The notes under the pieces were generated by a model. That model did not search any database, was not told the origin of the DNA, and worked only from the letters and a program-made list of their open reading frames with translations. Shown here one piece after another: positions 19,024 to 26,884 of a stretch of DNA of 64,000 bases. Numbering within the stretch: the first letter of the stretch is position 1; the number at the start of each line of letters is the position of its first letter. This stretch comes from Candidatus Gastranaerophilales bacterium. GTDB lineage: Bacteria; Cyanobacteriota; Vampirovibrionia; Gastranaerophilales; Gastranaerophilaceae. Location: the NCBI GenBank assembly GCA_947588745.1, contig CANPYW010000010.1, positions 1-64,000 on the forward strand, written 5' to 3'. Made by a program: the position numbers and the translations under genes.

Positions 19024-19554
19024 ATGAAAATTTTGGTTTTAACTGGAAGTCCACGAAAAAACGGGAATTCAAATATATTGGCAGAAAATTTTATTCAGGG
19101 TGCAATTAAAGCGAGGCATGAGGTTGTAAGGTTCGATGCCGCTTTTAAAAGAGTTCATCCCTGCATAGATTGCAATAAATGCAGAACGAACGAAAATTGT
19201 GTATTTGATGATGATTTTAACTTTGTAAAAGAAAATATGTCTGATTCCGGTATGGTTGTTTTCGTATCGCCTATGTATTATTTTGGGGTAAGCACTCAAC
19301 TAAAAGCTGTTATTGACAGATTTTATTCGATTAACGAAAAAATTCATGTCCCTAAAAAAGCCGCATTAATTATAACCTATGCCGATACATTGGCAAAAGA
19401 AGCCGAACCGATAAAAAAACAGTATGAAGTGTTATTAAGTTATTTGGGCTGGCAAGATATGGGGCAGATTATTGCAAGCGGTGTTTGGACTGAAGGTGCG
19501 GTTAATAATACAAAATATCCTAAAATGGCTTATGATTTGGGCAAAAATTTATAA
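19024..19554 (+). CDS. flavodoxin-fold NAD(P)H-dependent FMN oxidoreductase
   Basis: 176 residues. The N-terminal TGSPRKNGNSN is the FMN phosphate loop of the NADPH-dependent FMN reductase/iron-sulphur flavoprotein group. A CxxCxxC arrangement (CIDCNKC, then C at NENCVFDDD) near residues 47-60 may bind a cluster. SPMYYFGVSTQLKAVIDR follows, as usual. CGGAG precedes the ATG. A strong hairpin terminator follows. It is one of five flavodoxin-fold genes within 6 kb. The electron partner and substrate are unknown. Confidence 0.8.
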   Translation: MKILVLTGSPRKNGNSNILAENFIQGAIKARHEVVRFDAAFKRVHPCIDCNKCRTNENCVFDDDFNFVKENMSDSGMVVFVSPMYYFGVSTQLKAVIDRFYSINEKIHVPKKAALIITYADTLAKEAEPIKKQYEVLLSYLGWQDMGQIIASGVWTEGAVNNTKYPKMAYDLGKNL

Positions 19555-19570
19555 GCTTACCTGAAATTCA

Positions 19571-19608
19571 TGAAGGCTGATAAATATATTATCAGCCTTC
19601 ATTTTATT
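19571..19608. terminator. bidirectional intrinsic terminator
   Basis: A perfect 13-bp stem (19571-19583 with 19589-19601), a 5-nt loop and then ATTTTATTT. It separates the convergent flavoprotein genes at 19024 and 19659. Confidence 0.8.
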
Positions 19609-19658
19609 TGAATTTATATTTCATATTTGGAAACTTGTTCTAAAGATTATAAAACTTT

Positions 19659-20240
19659 TTATAAAATTTCTTCTGCCCATTTTTTAAGTTCTTCTGTAGT
19701 CGGGTTATTATTAAATAATTTTCCTTCTTTAATTTCGGTAGAACTTGAAACACTCTTTTTCAGGTTTTCAATGGTTTTTCCAAATCCGCTGCCGCCTGAA
19801 GTTGCAAAAAGAATAATTTTTTTGTTTGTAAAATCATGTGCTTCCAAAAAAGTATTAACAATGGTAGGTGCTATATACCACCAGATAGGGAAGCCTAAAA
19901 ATATTGTGTCATAATTATCCGTTGAAAAATTATCGTTGACCATTTCGGGACGGGAATTATGGTCATTCATTTCAATTGTGCTTCTTGATTTTTTATTTGT
20001 CCAATCTAAATCAGCACTTGTATAAGGAACTTTGGGGTTTATTTCATAAATATCAGCATTTATTGCAGTCGCTAAATTTTGAGCAACTTGTTTTGTTGTT
20101 CCCGTTGCACTAAAATAAGCCACTAACACTTTTTTATTCATATTTGTATCCTCCTTTGCTTGTGTCTTATCGTTCAGAGCAAAAACAATCCCTGAAATGA
20201 TAACAATTAATCCTAAAATTATAGATAATATATTTTTCAT
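19659..20240 (-). CDS. membrane-anchored or exported flavodoxin
   Basis: 193 residues. An N-terminal hydrophobic segment (residues 4-22) precedes a flavodoxin domain with the FMN loop YFSATGTTKQVA and the GFPIWWYIAPTIVNTFLE segment of the flavodoxin_4 type. The leader could direct it out of the cytoplasm or anchor it. GGGAGG precedes the ATG, and a good promoter (TTGACT, 17 nt, TAAAAT) lies just upstream. A similar gene with the same leader layout is at 24532. Confidence 0.8.
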   Translation of the reverse strand: MKNILSIILGLIVIISGIVFALNDKTQAKEDTNMNKKVLVAYFSATGTTKQVAQNLATAINADIYEINPKVPYTSADLDWTNKKSRSTIEMNDHNSRPEMVNDNFSTDNYDTIFLGFPIWWYIAPTIVNTFLEAHDFTNKKIILFATSGGSGFGKTIENLKKSVSSSTEIKEGKLFNNNPTTEELKKWAEEIL

Positions 20241-20257
20241 TTGAACCTCCCGCTACA

Positions 20258-20286
20258 ATTTTAATGTATCGTGAACCTGTAGTCAA
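20258..20286 (-). promoter_or_regulatory. sigma70-type promoter of the flavodoxin gene
   Basis: On the minus strand, TTGACT (20281-20286) and TAAAAT (20258-20263) are 17 nt apart, with the -10 box 17 nt before the ATG. Confidence 0.65.
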
Positions 20287-20680
20287 CCGATATTATGGTG
20301 TCGTCTATAAAACTTGCATAAGCAAAATAAAACCGCATAACATCATCTAAAATTTTTTAGGGATTTTCTAATCATTCTTTCTGAATTGTGGAAAAGAGAA
20401 TAATGAAAAATTCATTTTTTAAAACCATATTTCAGAAAAGCTTTTATCAGCATGTCGTTTTTCAAAAAAATATGGTAATGAAAACGATACTCACTATTTA
20501 AGAAATAATGGTCATTTGATTTTTAAAATCGATAACTTGAATTCCAAAAAAATTTGATATAACATTTTTGCTTAATTTTAAATTTTATTACCGAGTTTGC
20601 AAAAACAATATTTTGAATATAGCATTAAAAGAAAACATTCTATAAAAAAATTTTATTAAATAATATAAAAGGAGATAGTT
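20287..20680. other. intergenic region without recognised gene
   Basis: About 390 bp between divergent genes. I see no coding frame with a ribosome-binding site, and no repeats. It must contain the nitroreductase promoter, but no clear -35/-10 pair stands out in the A+T-rich sequence. AAAAGGAG just before 20681 is the nitroreductase ribosome-binding site. Confidence 0.5.
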
Positions 20681-21187
20681 ATGTCATTTTTAGAATTAGC
20701 AAAAGCAAGATATTCATGTCGAAAATTCAGCGATAAAAAAATTGAACAGGATAAAATTGATAAAATTCTTGAAGCGGGAAGAGTTGCCCCTACTGCTGTT
20801 AATTATCAATCTCAAAGAATTTTTGTTTTACAAAGCGAAGAAAGTCTTGAAAAATTAAAAACGGTTACAAAATATCATTTTAATGCACCGCTCGCTTTTT
20901 TAATCTGTTATGATAACACTGTTAGTTGGAAAAATCCTTTTAATAATTTAGATGAAGGAATAGTTGATGCAAGCATTGTTACGGCACACATGATGTTAGA
21001 AACCGCCGATTTGGGTTTGGGGTCAACCTGGGTAGGATATTTTGATTTAAAAGTTGCACAAAAGACATTTAATCTGGCTGATAATATTATCCCGGTTGCG
21101 ATACTTCCCGTCGGATATCCTGATGGCACAGCTTCAAATATGCATAATAACAGATACGAATTATCAAAAACAGTTAAATATTTATAA
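20681..21187 (+). CDS. nitroreductase-family FMN enzyme
   Basis: 168 residues. The N-terminal SFLELAKARYSCRKFSDKKI is the nitroreductase signature, with the basic residues that bind FMN phosphate. GRVAPTAVNYQS and the GLGSTWVGYFD segment are also typical. At about 170 residues it belongs to the short class. These enzymes reduce nitro groups, quinones or flavins with NAD(P)H. AAAAGGAG is well placed before the ATG. It is followed 34 bp later by a flavodoxin-fold gene on the same strand, so the two probably form an operon. Confidence 0.85.
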   Translation: MSFLELAKARYSCRKFSDKKIEQDKIDKILEAGRVAPTAVNYQSQRIFVLQSEESLEKLKTVTKYHFNAPLAFLICYDNTVSWKNPFNNLDEGIVDASIVTAHMMLETADLGLGSTWVGYFDLKVAQKTFNLADNIIPVAILPVGYPDGTASNMHNNRYELSKTVKYL

Positions 21188-21221
21188 TCGGATTATAAAA
21201 TAAATTATTCAAGGAGCAGGA

Positions 21222-21884
21222 ATGAAAAAAGTTATTTTAGTTAACGGTTCACCGAGGAAAAATCAGAATACCGCAAAAATGTGCGAAAGCTTTGCCTGCG
21301 GTGTTAAAGAAGCGGGTGGCGAAGCCGAGATTGTACATCTTTATGACATTGATTTTAAAGGATGCAGAAGTTGTTTTTCGTGCAAATTAAAAGGGGGTAA
21401 AAACTTTGGCAGATGTTCTTTTCCTGACGGTTTAACTCCCATTTTAGATAAAATATCAGAAGCAGACGGACTTGTTATTGCAAGCCCTATATATTGTTCA
21501 GACGTAACTGGAGTTACAAGGTGTCTTATTGAACGACTTACATTCCCCTTCTTTGAATATAAAGCCGGTTATCCGTCAATTGCACCCAAAAAACTTAAAA
21601 CGGCAATGATATATACAATGAATGTATCAGAAACTCTTTCTAATCAAATGTATACTGATATGTTTGATAAAACGGAATTTATGATTACAACCGTATTTGA
21701 AAAGCCCGTTAGAATTTTTGCATACGATACATATCAATTCTACAATTATGATAAATATGTTGTTGAAGTTTTTGATAAAAATGAAAAATTAAAACATAAA
21801 GAAGAACAATTCCCGCTCGACATAAAAAAAGCCTTTGAAGCGGGAAAAACAATGATTAAAAATATTGAAAACATGCACAATTAA
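21222..21884 (+). CDS. flavodoxin-fold NAD(P)H-dependent oxidoreductase
   Basis: 220 residues. NGSPRKNQNTAKM is the FMN phosphate loop. CRSCFSCKLKGG near residues 48-60 resembles the cysteine motif of iron-sulphur flavoproteins, though the full CX2CX2CX4-7C spacing is not exact. SPIYCSDVTGVTRCLIERL follows. GGAGCAGG precedes the ATG. Immediately downstream of the nitroreductase gene. Likely a cytoplasmic FMN redox protein; partner unknown. Confidence 0.8.
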   Translation: MKKVILVNGSPRKNQNTAKMCESFACGVKEAGGEAEIVHLYDIDFKGCRSCFSCKLKGGKNFGRCSFPDGLTPILDKISEADGLVIASPIYCSDVTGVTRCLIERLTFPFFEYKAGYPSIAPKKLKTAMIYTMNVSETLSNQMYTDMFDKTEFMITTVFEKPVRIFAYDTYQFYNYDKYVVEVFDKNEKLKHKEEQFPLDIKKAFEAGKTMIKNIENMHN

Positions 21885-21912
21885 AGTAATACACCTAAAC
21901 TACATATTTAAG

Positions 21913-21948
21913 AAGCAGTCATCCTCACTTTACAGGGATGATTTGCTT
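21913..21948 (+). terminator. possible terminator hairpin
   Basis: An imperfect hairpin, AAGCAGTCATCC paired with GGATGATTTGCTT, lies between the genes at 21222 and 21973. No clear U-run follows, so termination is uncertain. Confidence 0.3.
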
Positions 21949-21972
21949 ATATAATGAAAATCTAGGCAATTT

Positions 21973-22593
21973 ATGAAAAAAATTTTATGTTTTGGCGACA
22001 GTAATACCTGGGGGTACATCCCGAATTCGGCACAAAGATATGATAAAGATACAAGGTGGACAAAAATATTACAAAATCTTTTGGGCGATAATTATGAAAT
22101 AGTTGAAGCGGGCTGCTGCAACAGAACATGTTTTATTGATAACCCCGACGGAATGGAGCAGACAGGATATAAAATCTTGCCGAAATATTTGGATAATAGC
22201 TTTGATATTGTACTTTTGGCACTTGGTATAAACGATATTCAAAAATTCTTTAATCCGAGTTTGGATGAAATGAAAAAAGGGATTGAAAACTTAATTAACC
22301 AGACAAAAAATATATGCCCAAAAGCAAAAATTATTGTAATTTCTCCCGCCAGATTATCCGCTTTTGTCAAAACGCAATATTTTAAAAGACAGTTTGACGA
22401 TATTTCCATTGAAAAATCAACACGTTTCGCAGATATATATGAAAATATTGCAAGAAAAAATGATTGTTTCTTTTTTGATTGGGATAAAATCGTTGAAGTT
22501 TCACCACTTGACGGACTTCATTTTTCAAAAGAATCCCACTATAAAATTGCTCACGAATTATACAATTTTTTCTTAGAATATATTAATTGCTAA
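21973..22593 (+). CDS. SGNH/GDSL-family esterase
   Basis: 206 residues. The GDSN block (nucleophile S10), GCCNRT with Gly, GIND with Asn, and DGLHFS with the Asp/His pair are all visible in the right order, so the four SGNH blocks are complete. Length fits the arylesterase/acyl-CoA thioesterase-like members. No signal peptide is present, so it is probably cytoplasmic, unlike the SGNH proteins of the 4.5-19 kb region. Substrate not inferable. Confidence 0.85.
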   Translation: MKKILCFGDSNTWGYIPNSAQRYDKDTRWTKILQNLLGDNYEIVEAGCCNRTCFIDNPDGMEQTGYKILPKYLDNSFDIVLLALGINDIQKFFNPSLDEMKKGIENLINQTKNICPKAKIIVISPARLSAFVKTQYFKRQFDDISIEKSTRFADIYENIARKNDCFFFDWDKIVEVSPLDGLHFSKESHYKIAHELYNFFLEYINC

Positions 22594-22616
22594 AATTATC
22601 CGTTGTAATATATAAC

Positions 22617-23156
22617 TTAAATATTCTTCCCCAGATTGTATGCAGCTTCTAAAAGGTCGGTTCTTTTGCGAACATCATTCGGAGCTTCAAGTCCGCTTGC
22701 TTCCAAACATCCTTTTAATTCTAAGTTATCAAAACAGGCAATCCAACCCTTTACCCCGTTTAAAACCGTATCAATAACGCCTTTTGAACGGTCTGCCGAT
22801 GTCGTAATTACATAAATTTCAGAGAAATTTTTGCCTGTTGCAAATAATGAATTAGCTCTATCTATTAGCGTTTTCATTTGCCCCGACATCTCATAATAGT
22901 ATATGGGAGTTGCCCAAACTATTACATCTGATTCTTTCATTTTTAAAGTTATTTCATTAGCATCATCGTCAATTACGCATTTTCCGAGTTTTTGGCAGGC
23001 AAGGCAACCTTTGCAAAAATTGATTTTTTTATCTTTTAATGTTACAAATTCAACACTATGTCCGGCTTCTAGTGAGCCTTTTTCAGTTTGTCGTGCCAAA
23101 ATTTCCGAGTTTGAATTTCCTCTTAGGCTTGTAGATATAATTAAAACTTTTTTCAT
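22617..23156 (-). CDS. flavodoxin-fold NAD(P)H-dependent oxidoreductase
   Basis: 179 residues. STSLRGNSNSEIL is the FMN loop. CKGCLACQKLGKCVIDDD near residues 48-66 gives the CX2CX2C...C motif of iron-sulphur flavoproteins. TPIYYYEMSGQMKTLIDR follows. AGAGG precedes the ATG. It lies 8 bp downstream of the alpha/beta hydrolase gene on the same strand, so they are probably co-transcribed. Confidence 0.8.
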   Translation of the reverse strand: MKKVLIISTSLRGNSNSEILARQTEKGSLEAGHSVEFVTLKDKKINFCKGCLACQKLGKCVIDDDANEITLKMKESDVIVWATPIYYYEMSGQMKTLIDRANSLFATGKNFSEIYVITTSADRSKGVIDTVLNGVKGWIACFDNLELKGCLEASGLEAPNDVRKRTDLLEAAYNLGKNI

Positions 23157-23164
23157 ACTTACCT

Positions 23165-24214
23165 CTATTTTAAATAATTTTTATAAAAGCTCTCAATTTT
23201 ATTAAATGGAATTTTTTCTAAATTATCATATAAATCAACGTGATTTGCGTCTTTTATAATTAAACATTCTTTGTTATCACCCTTTAATTTTTTGAAGGCA
23301 TCTTCACCAAAATATCTGCTATGTGCTTTTTCACCATGGATTACTAAAACTGCACTTTTTATCTCAGGGGCATATTGTAATATCGGCTGATTTATTAAAG
23401 ATAATGATGAAGTCATATTCCATTTGCCGTTTGAATTAATTGAGCGGGAATGAAACCCTCTTTTTGTTTTATAATATCCCCAATAATCCTGTACAAATTG
23501 GGGTTCTTCTCCTGTTAATTTTTCGGGAAGCCCTTCTGCACCTTTATATTCCCCGGTTTTAAAATCTTCGCTTCTTTGATTATTTAGAGCTTTTTTCATT
23601 TCATAACGAGCATTTTCATCTATAGTATCATTATAGCCGTATGCACTTACTCTTGTCATATCATACATTGTGCTTGCGACTGTTGCTTTAATTCTTGTAT
23701 CAATGGCAGCAGCATTTATAGCGAAACCGCCAAACCCGCAAATACCTAATATTCCTATTTTATCGGGGTTAACATTTTTATTATTGACTAAATAATCTAC
23801 TGCTGCAGAAAAATCTTCCGTATTAATATCGGGGCTGGCAACGTGCCTTGGTGTACCAGAACTTTCGCCTGTATATGACGGGTCAAAAGCAAGAGTTATA
23901 AAACCACGCTCAGCTAATGTTTGAGCGTATAGACCGCTTGCCTGTTCTTTTACTGCACCAAACGGCCCTGAAATAGCAATTGCAGGAAGTGTATCGGTTT
24001 TATTCATATTTTTTGGAGTATATAAATCACCAACCAAAGTTATACCGAATCTGTTTTTGAATTCGACTTTTGTAACATCAACTTTTTCAGATTTAGTGAA
24101 TACTTTATCCCAATTATTTTCGTAATTTTTACTCAAACTTTTGGCTTCGCTCATTAGATTGCCTCCTATTATAATTAATATTGTAAGACATAATAAAAAA
24201 AATTTTTTCATCAT
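23165..24214 (-). CDS. exported alpha/beta hydrolase, dienelactone-hydrolase-like
   Basis: 349 residues. A signal peptide or anchor (residues 3-22) is followed by an alpha/beta hydrolase domain. The nucleophile elbow reads GICGFGG (near residue 158), with Cys in the position usually held by Ser, as known for dienelactone hydrolases and YcjY-like proteins. The partner His is probably in DANHVDLYD near the C-terminus. A second ATG at 24211 is an equally good start. It sits in a cluster of flavodoxin-like genes often found together in gut bacteria; substrate unknown. Confidence 0.8.
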   Translation of the reverse strand: MMKKFFLLCLTILIIIGGNLMSEAKSLSKNYENNWDKVFTKSEKVDVTKVEFKNRFGITLVGDLYTPKNMNKTDTLPAIAISGPFGAVKEQASGLYAQTLAERGFITLAFDPSYTGESSGTPRHVASPDINTEDFSAAVDYLVNNKNVNPDKIGILGICGFGGFAINAAAIDTRIKATVASTMYDMTRVSAYGYNDTIDENARYEMKKALNNQRSEDFKTGEYKGAEGLPEKLTGEEPQFVQDYWGYYKTKRGFHSRSINSNGKWNMTSSLSLINQPILQYAPEIKSAVLVIHGEKAHSRYFGEDAFKKLKGDNKECLIIKDANHVDLYDNLEKIPFNKIESFYKNYLK

Positions 24215-24531
24215 TTTTTAATCCATTCTTAGAAAGTTATGTTAATTATTTAAAATTCAGATTTATCATAAAAATTAACGCTTATTGTGTCTTTTATTAT
24301 AAAGGAAAATTTTTAATTTTATATTTATCATAAGTTGAATTTTTACGAATTTTTACATTGAAACCATAATAAAATAAGTAAAAATGAACGAATTTTGATA
24401 TCACAATTTGTGATTTCAAGTTTTCAAATTTTTAGTTAGCTGAAGCAATGAAATCTTTCTATTTTTATTTAAAAGATAAAAACCGGACAAATTAGAATAT
24501 ATAAAACATTTATTAGTTCGTATGTTAAATT
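24215..24531. other. intergenic region without recognised gene
   Basis: 317 bp, very A+T-rich, between two minus-strand genes. The only structured element I see is the inverted repeat at 24400-24414. No coding frame with a ribosome-binding site is present. Confidence 0.5.
24400..24414. promoter_or_regulatory. candidate operator (inverted repeat)
   Basis: ATCACAATTTGTGAT has two perfect 7-bp arms around one central base. It lies about 190 bp upstream of the alpha/beta hydrolase start. The form resembles a dimer-binding operator; the regulator is unknown. Confidence 0.35.
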
Positions 24532-25098
24532 TTATTGAATTTTATATAACCAATTATCGACATCCTGTTGTGCTTTTGTTCCGCCGTTTTGGTAGATAAC
24601 TAACGGCTCTGTTACTTTTGAACCTTTTGCCATTTCTTTCATATCTTTTGTGATTGTATATTTACCACCGCCACCATGTGTTATAAATGGAACAATTGTT
24701 TTTCCTTCAAAATTATTTTCCGATATGAAAGTTTTAACTGCAGGAGCCATTTCATGCCACCAAACGGGTGTTCCGACAAAAATTACGTCATATTTTGAAA
24801 CATCACAGTTATTTTTAAGTTCGGGTTTTATTTTGTTATCGTGCTGTTCTCTGGCAATTCTATAAGCTGTTTCGATATAATCATCAGGATAGGGAATAAC
24901 CGTTTCAATCCTGCACATATCACCACCTATTGAGTTATGGATTTTTTCAGCGATTAATTTTGTGTTGCCACCATACGAAAAATAAGCAATTAATTTTTTT
25001 GAGTCCATAAGTTCTACTGGCGAATTTTCGTTTTTTAATAATATATAACTCGTAAAAATTAATATAATCGGAATAATCAGCAGTAATAATTTTTTCAT
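24532..25098 (-). CDS. membrane-anchored or exported flavodoxin
   Basis: 188 residues with an N-terminal hydrophobic segment (2-21), then a flavodoxin_4-type domain: YFSYGGNTKLIA as the FMN loop and GTPVWWHEMAPAVKTFI. HGGGGKY near residue 144 is a typical third FMN loop. GAGG precedes the ATG. It resembles the gene at 19659 in layout, suggesting duplication. Radical SAM 25133 lies upstream on the same strand with a 34-bp gap. Confidence 0.8.
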   Translation of the reverse strand: MKKLLLLIIPIILIFTSYILLKNENSPVELMDSKKLIAYFSYGGNTKLIAEKIHNSIGGDMCRIETVIPYPDDYIETAYRIAREQHDNKIKPELKNNCDVSKYDVIFVGTPVWWHEMAPAVKTFISENNFEGKTIVPFITHGGGGKYTITKDMKEMAKGSKVTEPLVIYQNGGTKAQQDVDNWLYKIQ

Positions 25099-25132
25099 AT
25101 CAACCTCGGTAAATTAATAATCATCTCAATAT

Positions 25133-26155
25133 TTATTGATAAAACTTCGATACAAATTTTTTTAATGAAAATTTATTTTGTATATATTGATTTCTCATAT
25201 CTATTAATTTGTTCTCTAGTGTACAATGAGGCAGAACTATATTAGGATTTGATAATACCTTCAAAAATTTTTTATGATTTTTATGATAAGCAGAAAAAAT
25301 AGCTAATTTGTCATAATCTTTTGAAAATGGAGCATATTCCCAAGGCATAAAACATGTATAAACCAAATTTATATTATATTTCTTTGTTATTTCTGCCATT
25401 AGTGGCATTTCTTTATAATTTAAAGCATGAATCACCATTATAATTGATATTTTTTGTATATCCTGCTTTGTTAAAAAATCTAAATTTTCCATTACTTTAT
25501 CAAAATTGCCATTAACAACAATTTGTTCATACGTCTTTTTCGTTGCACCCGGTATAGATATATTTAAACAACCAATTTTTCCTTGTAAATCTAATTTTTC
25601 AAATAAATTTTTATTTAACAATATGCCGTTTGTATCAATATTAATTTTTATATTCGGATGATTATTCGAAATATATAAAATTAAATTTTTGCCATGTTCG
25701 CTTGCAAAAACATCACCGCATAACATTAATTGAATTTCTTCAACATTAGCCAGAACATCCTTTATATTATTAAATATTACTTTGTTTTTTTCCTTATCTC
25801 CGCTTCTTAATTGATTTCGGCAGGTTTTACAAGCTACGTTACAACCGTAATCATAAGCTAATCTTAAATATTTAGGTGATTTATAATATGAATTATCTAT
25901 AGAATTTTTATCAATAAATTGATTGTATACACAGATAGACCTGTCACATAAAGAATAATCGTTATTTAATATCTTATTTCTGAAATAATTTGCTTTATCA
26001 GAATTCCAAATTTCTTCTAAAGTATTTTCAAATATATTGCCAAAAGAATAAAAATTAATATATCTGGGACAACAAGGAAAGACTTCTCCATTTTCTGAAA
26101 TTTCCGCTAAATAAAATGGAGATTTACATACCTTTTGTTCGATATCTTCACTCAT
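25133..26155 (-). CDS. radical SAM protein with N-terminal SPASM-like domain (third paralogue)
   Basis: 340 residues. The radical SAM motif is CNVACKTC near residues 103-110. Ahead of it are a SPASM-like block with C10, a CC pair near residue 28, FGNIFENTLEEIWN and CDRSIC, matching the proteins at 131 and 1296. LNISIPGATKKTYEQIV corresponds to the same segment in those paralogues. AAGGA precedes the ATG. The initiator tRNA gene lies upstream. Substrate unknown. Confidence 0.85.
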   Translation of the reverse strand: MSEDIEQKVCKSPFYLAEISENGEVFPCCPRYINFYSFGNIFENTLEEIWNSDKANYFRNKILNNDYSLCDRSICVYNQFIDKNSIDNSYYKSPKYLRLAYDYGCNVACKTCRNQLRSGDKEKNKVIFNNIKDVLANVEEIQLMLCGDVFASEHGKNLILYISNNHPNIKINIDTNGILLNKNLFEKLDLQGKIGCLNISIPGATKKTYEQIVVNGNFDKVMENLDFLTKQDIQKISIIMVIHALNYKEMPLMAEITKKYNINLVYTCFMPWEYAPFSKDYDKLAIFSAYHKNHKKFLKVLSNPNIVLPHCTLENKLIDMRNQYIQNKFSLKKFVSKFYQ

Positions 26156-26245
26156 AAATTTTCCTTTTAATATGATATTTTATATATTGCATATTGTAAC
26201 AGTATAAAAGAGAGCTTCGATATGCTGAAACTCTCTTTTATTAAT

Positions 26246-26322
<77 letters not shown>

Positions 26323-26549
26323 ATATTTAGTTAGATTTTGTATTACTCTACTCCGTCAGAACATGACTTTTTTCTCGATAGACATTTTGTCCTTCTCGCC
26401 GTTAGAGTATTCTACGTTATTAAATTGTCAAATAAAGCAAACTCACTTTACTCTTAAATTATTAAACGCTAAAACTAAAAAATCAACCCTTATAAAATGT
26501 TGATAATTTTAATATTTAACTTTCAATTATTGGAGGAATAATTGTAGGC
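26323..26549. other. spacer between tRNA-fMet and small ORFs
   Basis: No gene seen. On the minus strand a TTGACA at 26426-26431 could be the -35 box of the tRNA promoter, but the -10 region 16-17 nt on (TACTCT) is poor. Confidence 0.4.
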
Positions 26550-26669
26550 ATGGCTGATAACAATATTATTGGTATTCAAATGGTTTCTTTTGGTGTTATG
26601 CTATAGTTATTATATTGGAAAATGATTATTCCTAAAGCGGTAAAAGAATTAAAAAATATTAGACAATAA
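26550..26669 (+). pseudogene. small membrane ORF interrupted by an in-frame TAG
   Basis: An ATG at 26550 opens 18 codons to TAG (26604-26606). The same frame continues for 20 more codons to TAA at 26667. Read through, it would give a 38-39 residue protein with one hydrophobic span (VSFGVML-x-LLYW) and a basic tail. GGAGG lies 13 nt upstream, somewhat far. Either an 18-residue peptide, a decayed gene or an amber-suppressed one. Confidence 0.35.
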
Positions 26670-26688
26670 AAAAATAAAAGAGGCAGTT

Positions 26689-26811
26689 ATGAAAGAAATT
26701 ATAGGATATATCATTGCGGTGATTTTGGTAATAATTGCAGTAGTCAGCGATATAAATATGGTTCATAGTCATCGAATAAATAATACAAATACAATAGAGC
26801 AAAATATTTAA
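26689..26811 (+). CDS. small single-span membrane protein
   Basis: 40 residues. A hydrophobic stretch (IIGYIIAVILVIIAVV) covers residues 4-19, followed by a polar His/Asn-rich tail. GAGGCAG lies 2-7 nt before the ATG. It lies 73 bp upstream of valS on the same strand. Not recognised as any named family; coding status rests on the ribosome-binding site and the clean membrane segment. Confidence 0.45.
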   Translation: MKEIIGYIIAVILVIIAVVSDINMVHSHRINNTNTIEQNI

Positions 26812-26884
26812 TAATTTGAGCTTTAAGTTTTAAATTTATATTGGATAATGATATTATAAAAATATTAAATATAAGGGTTAAAAT

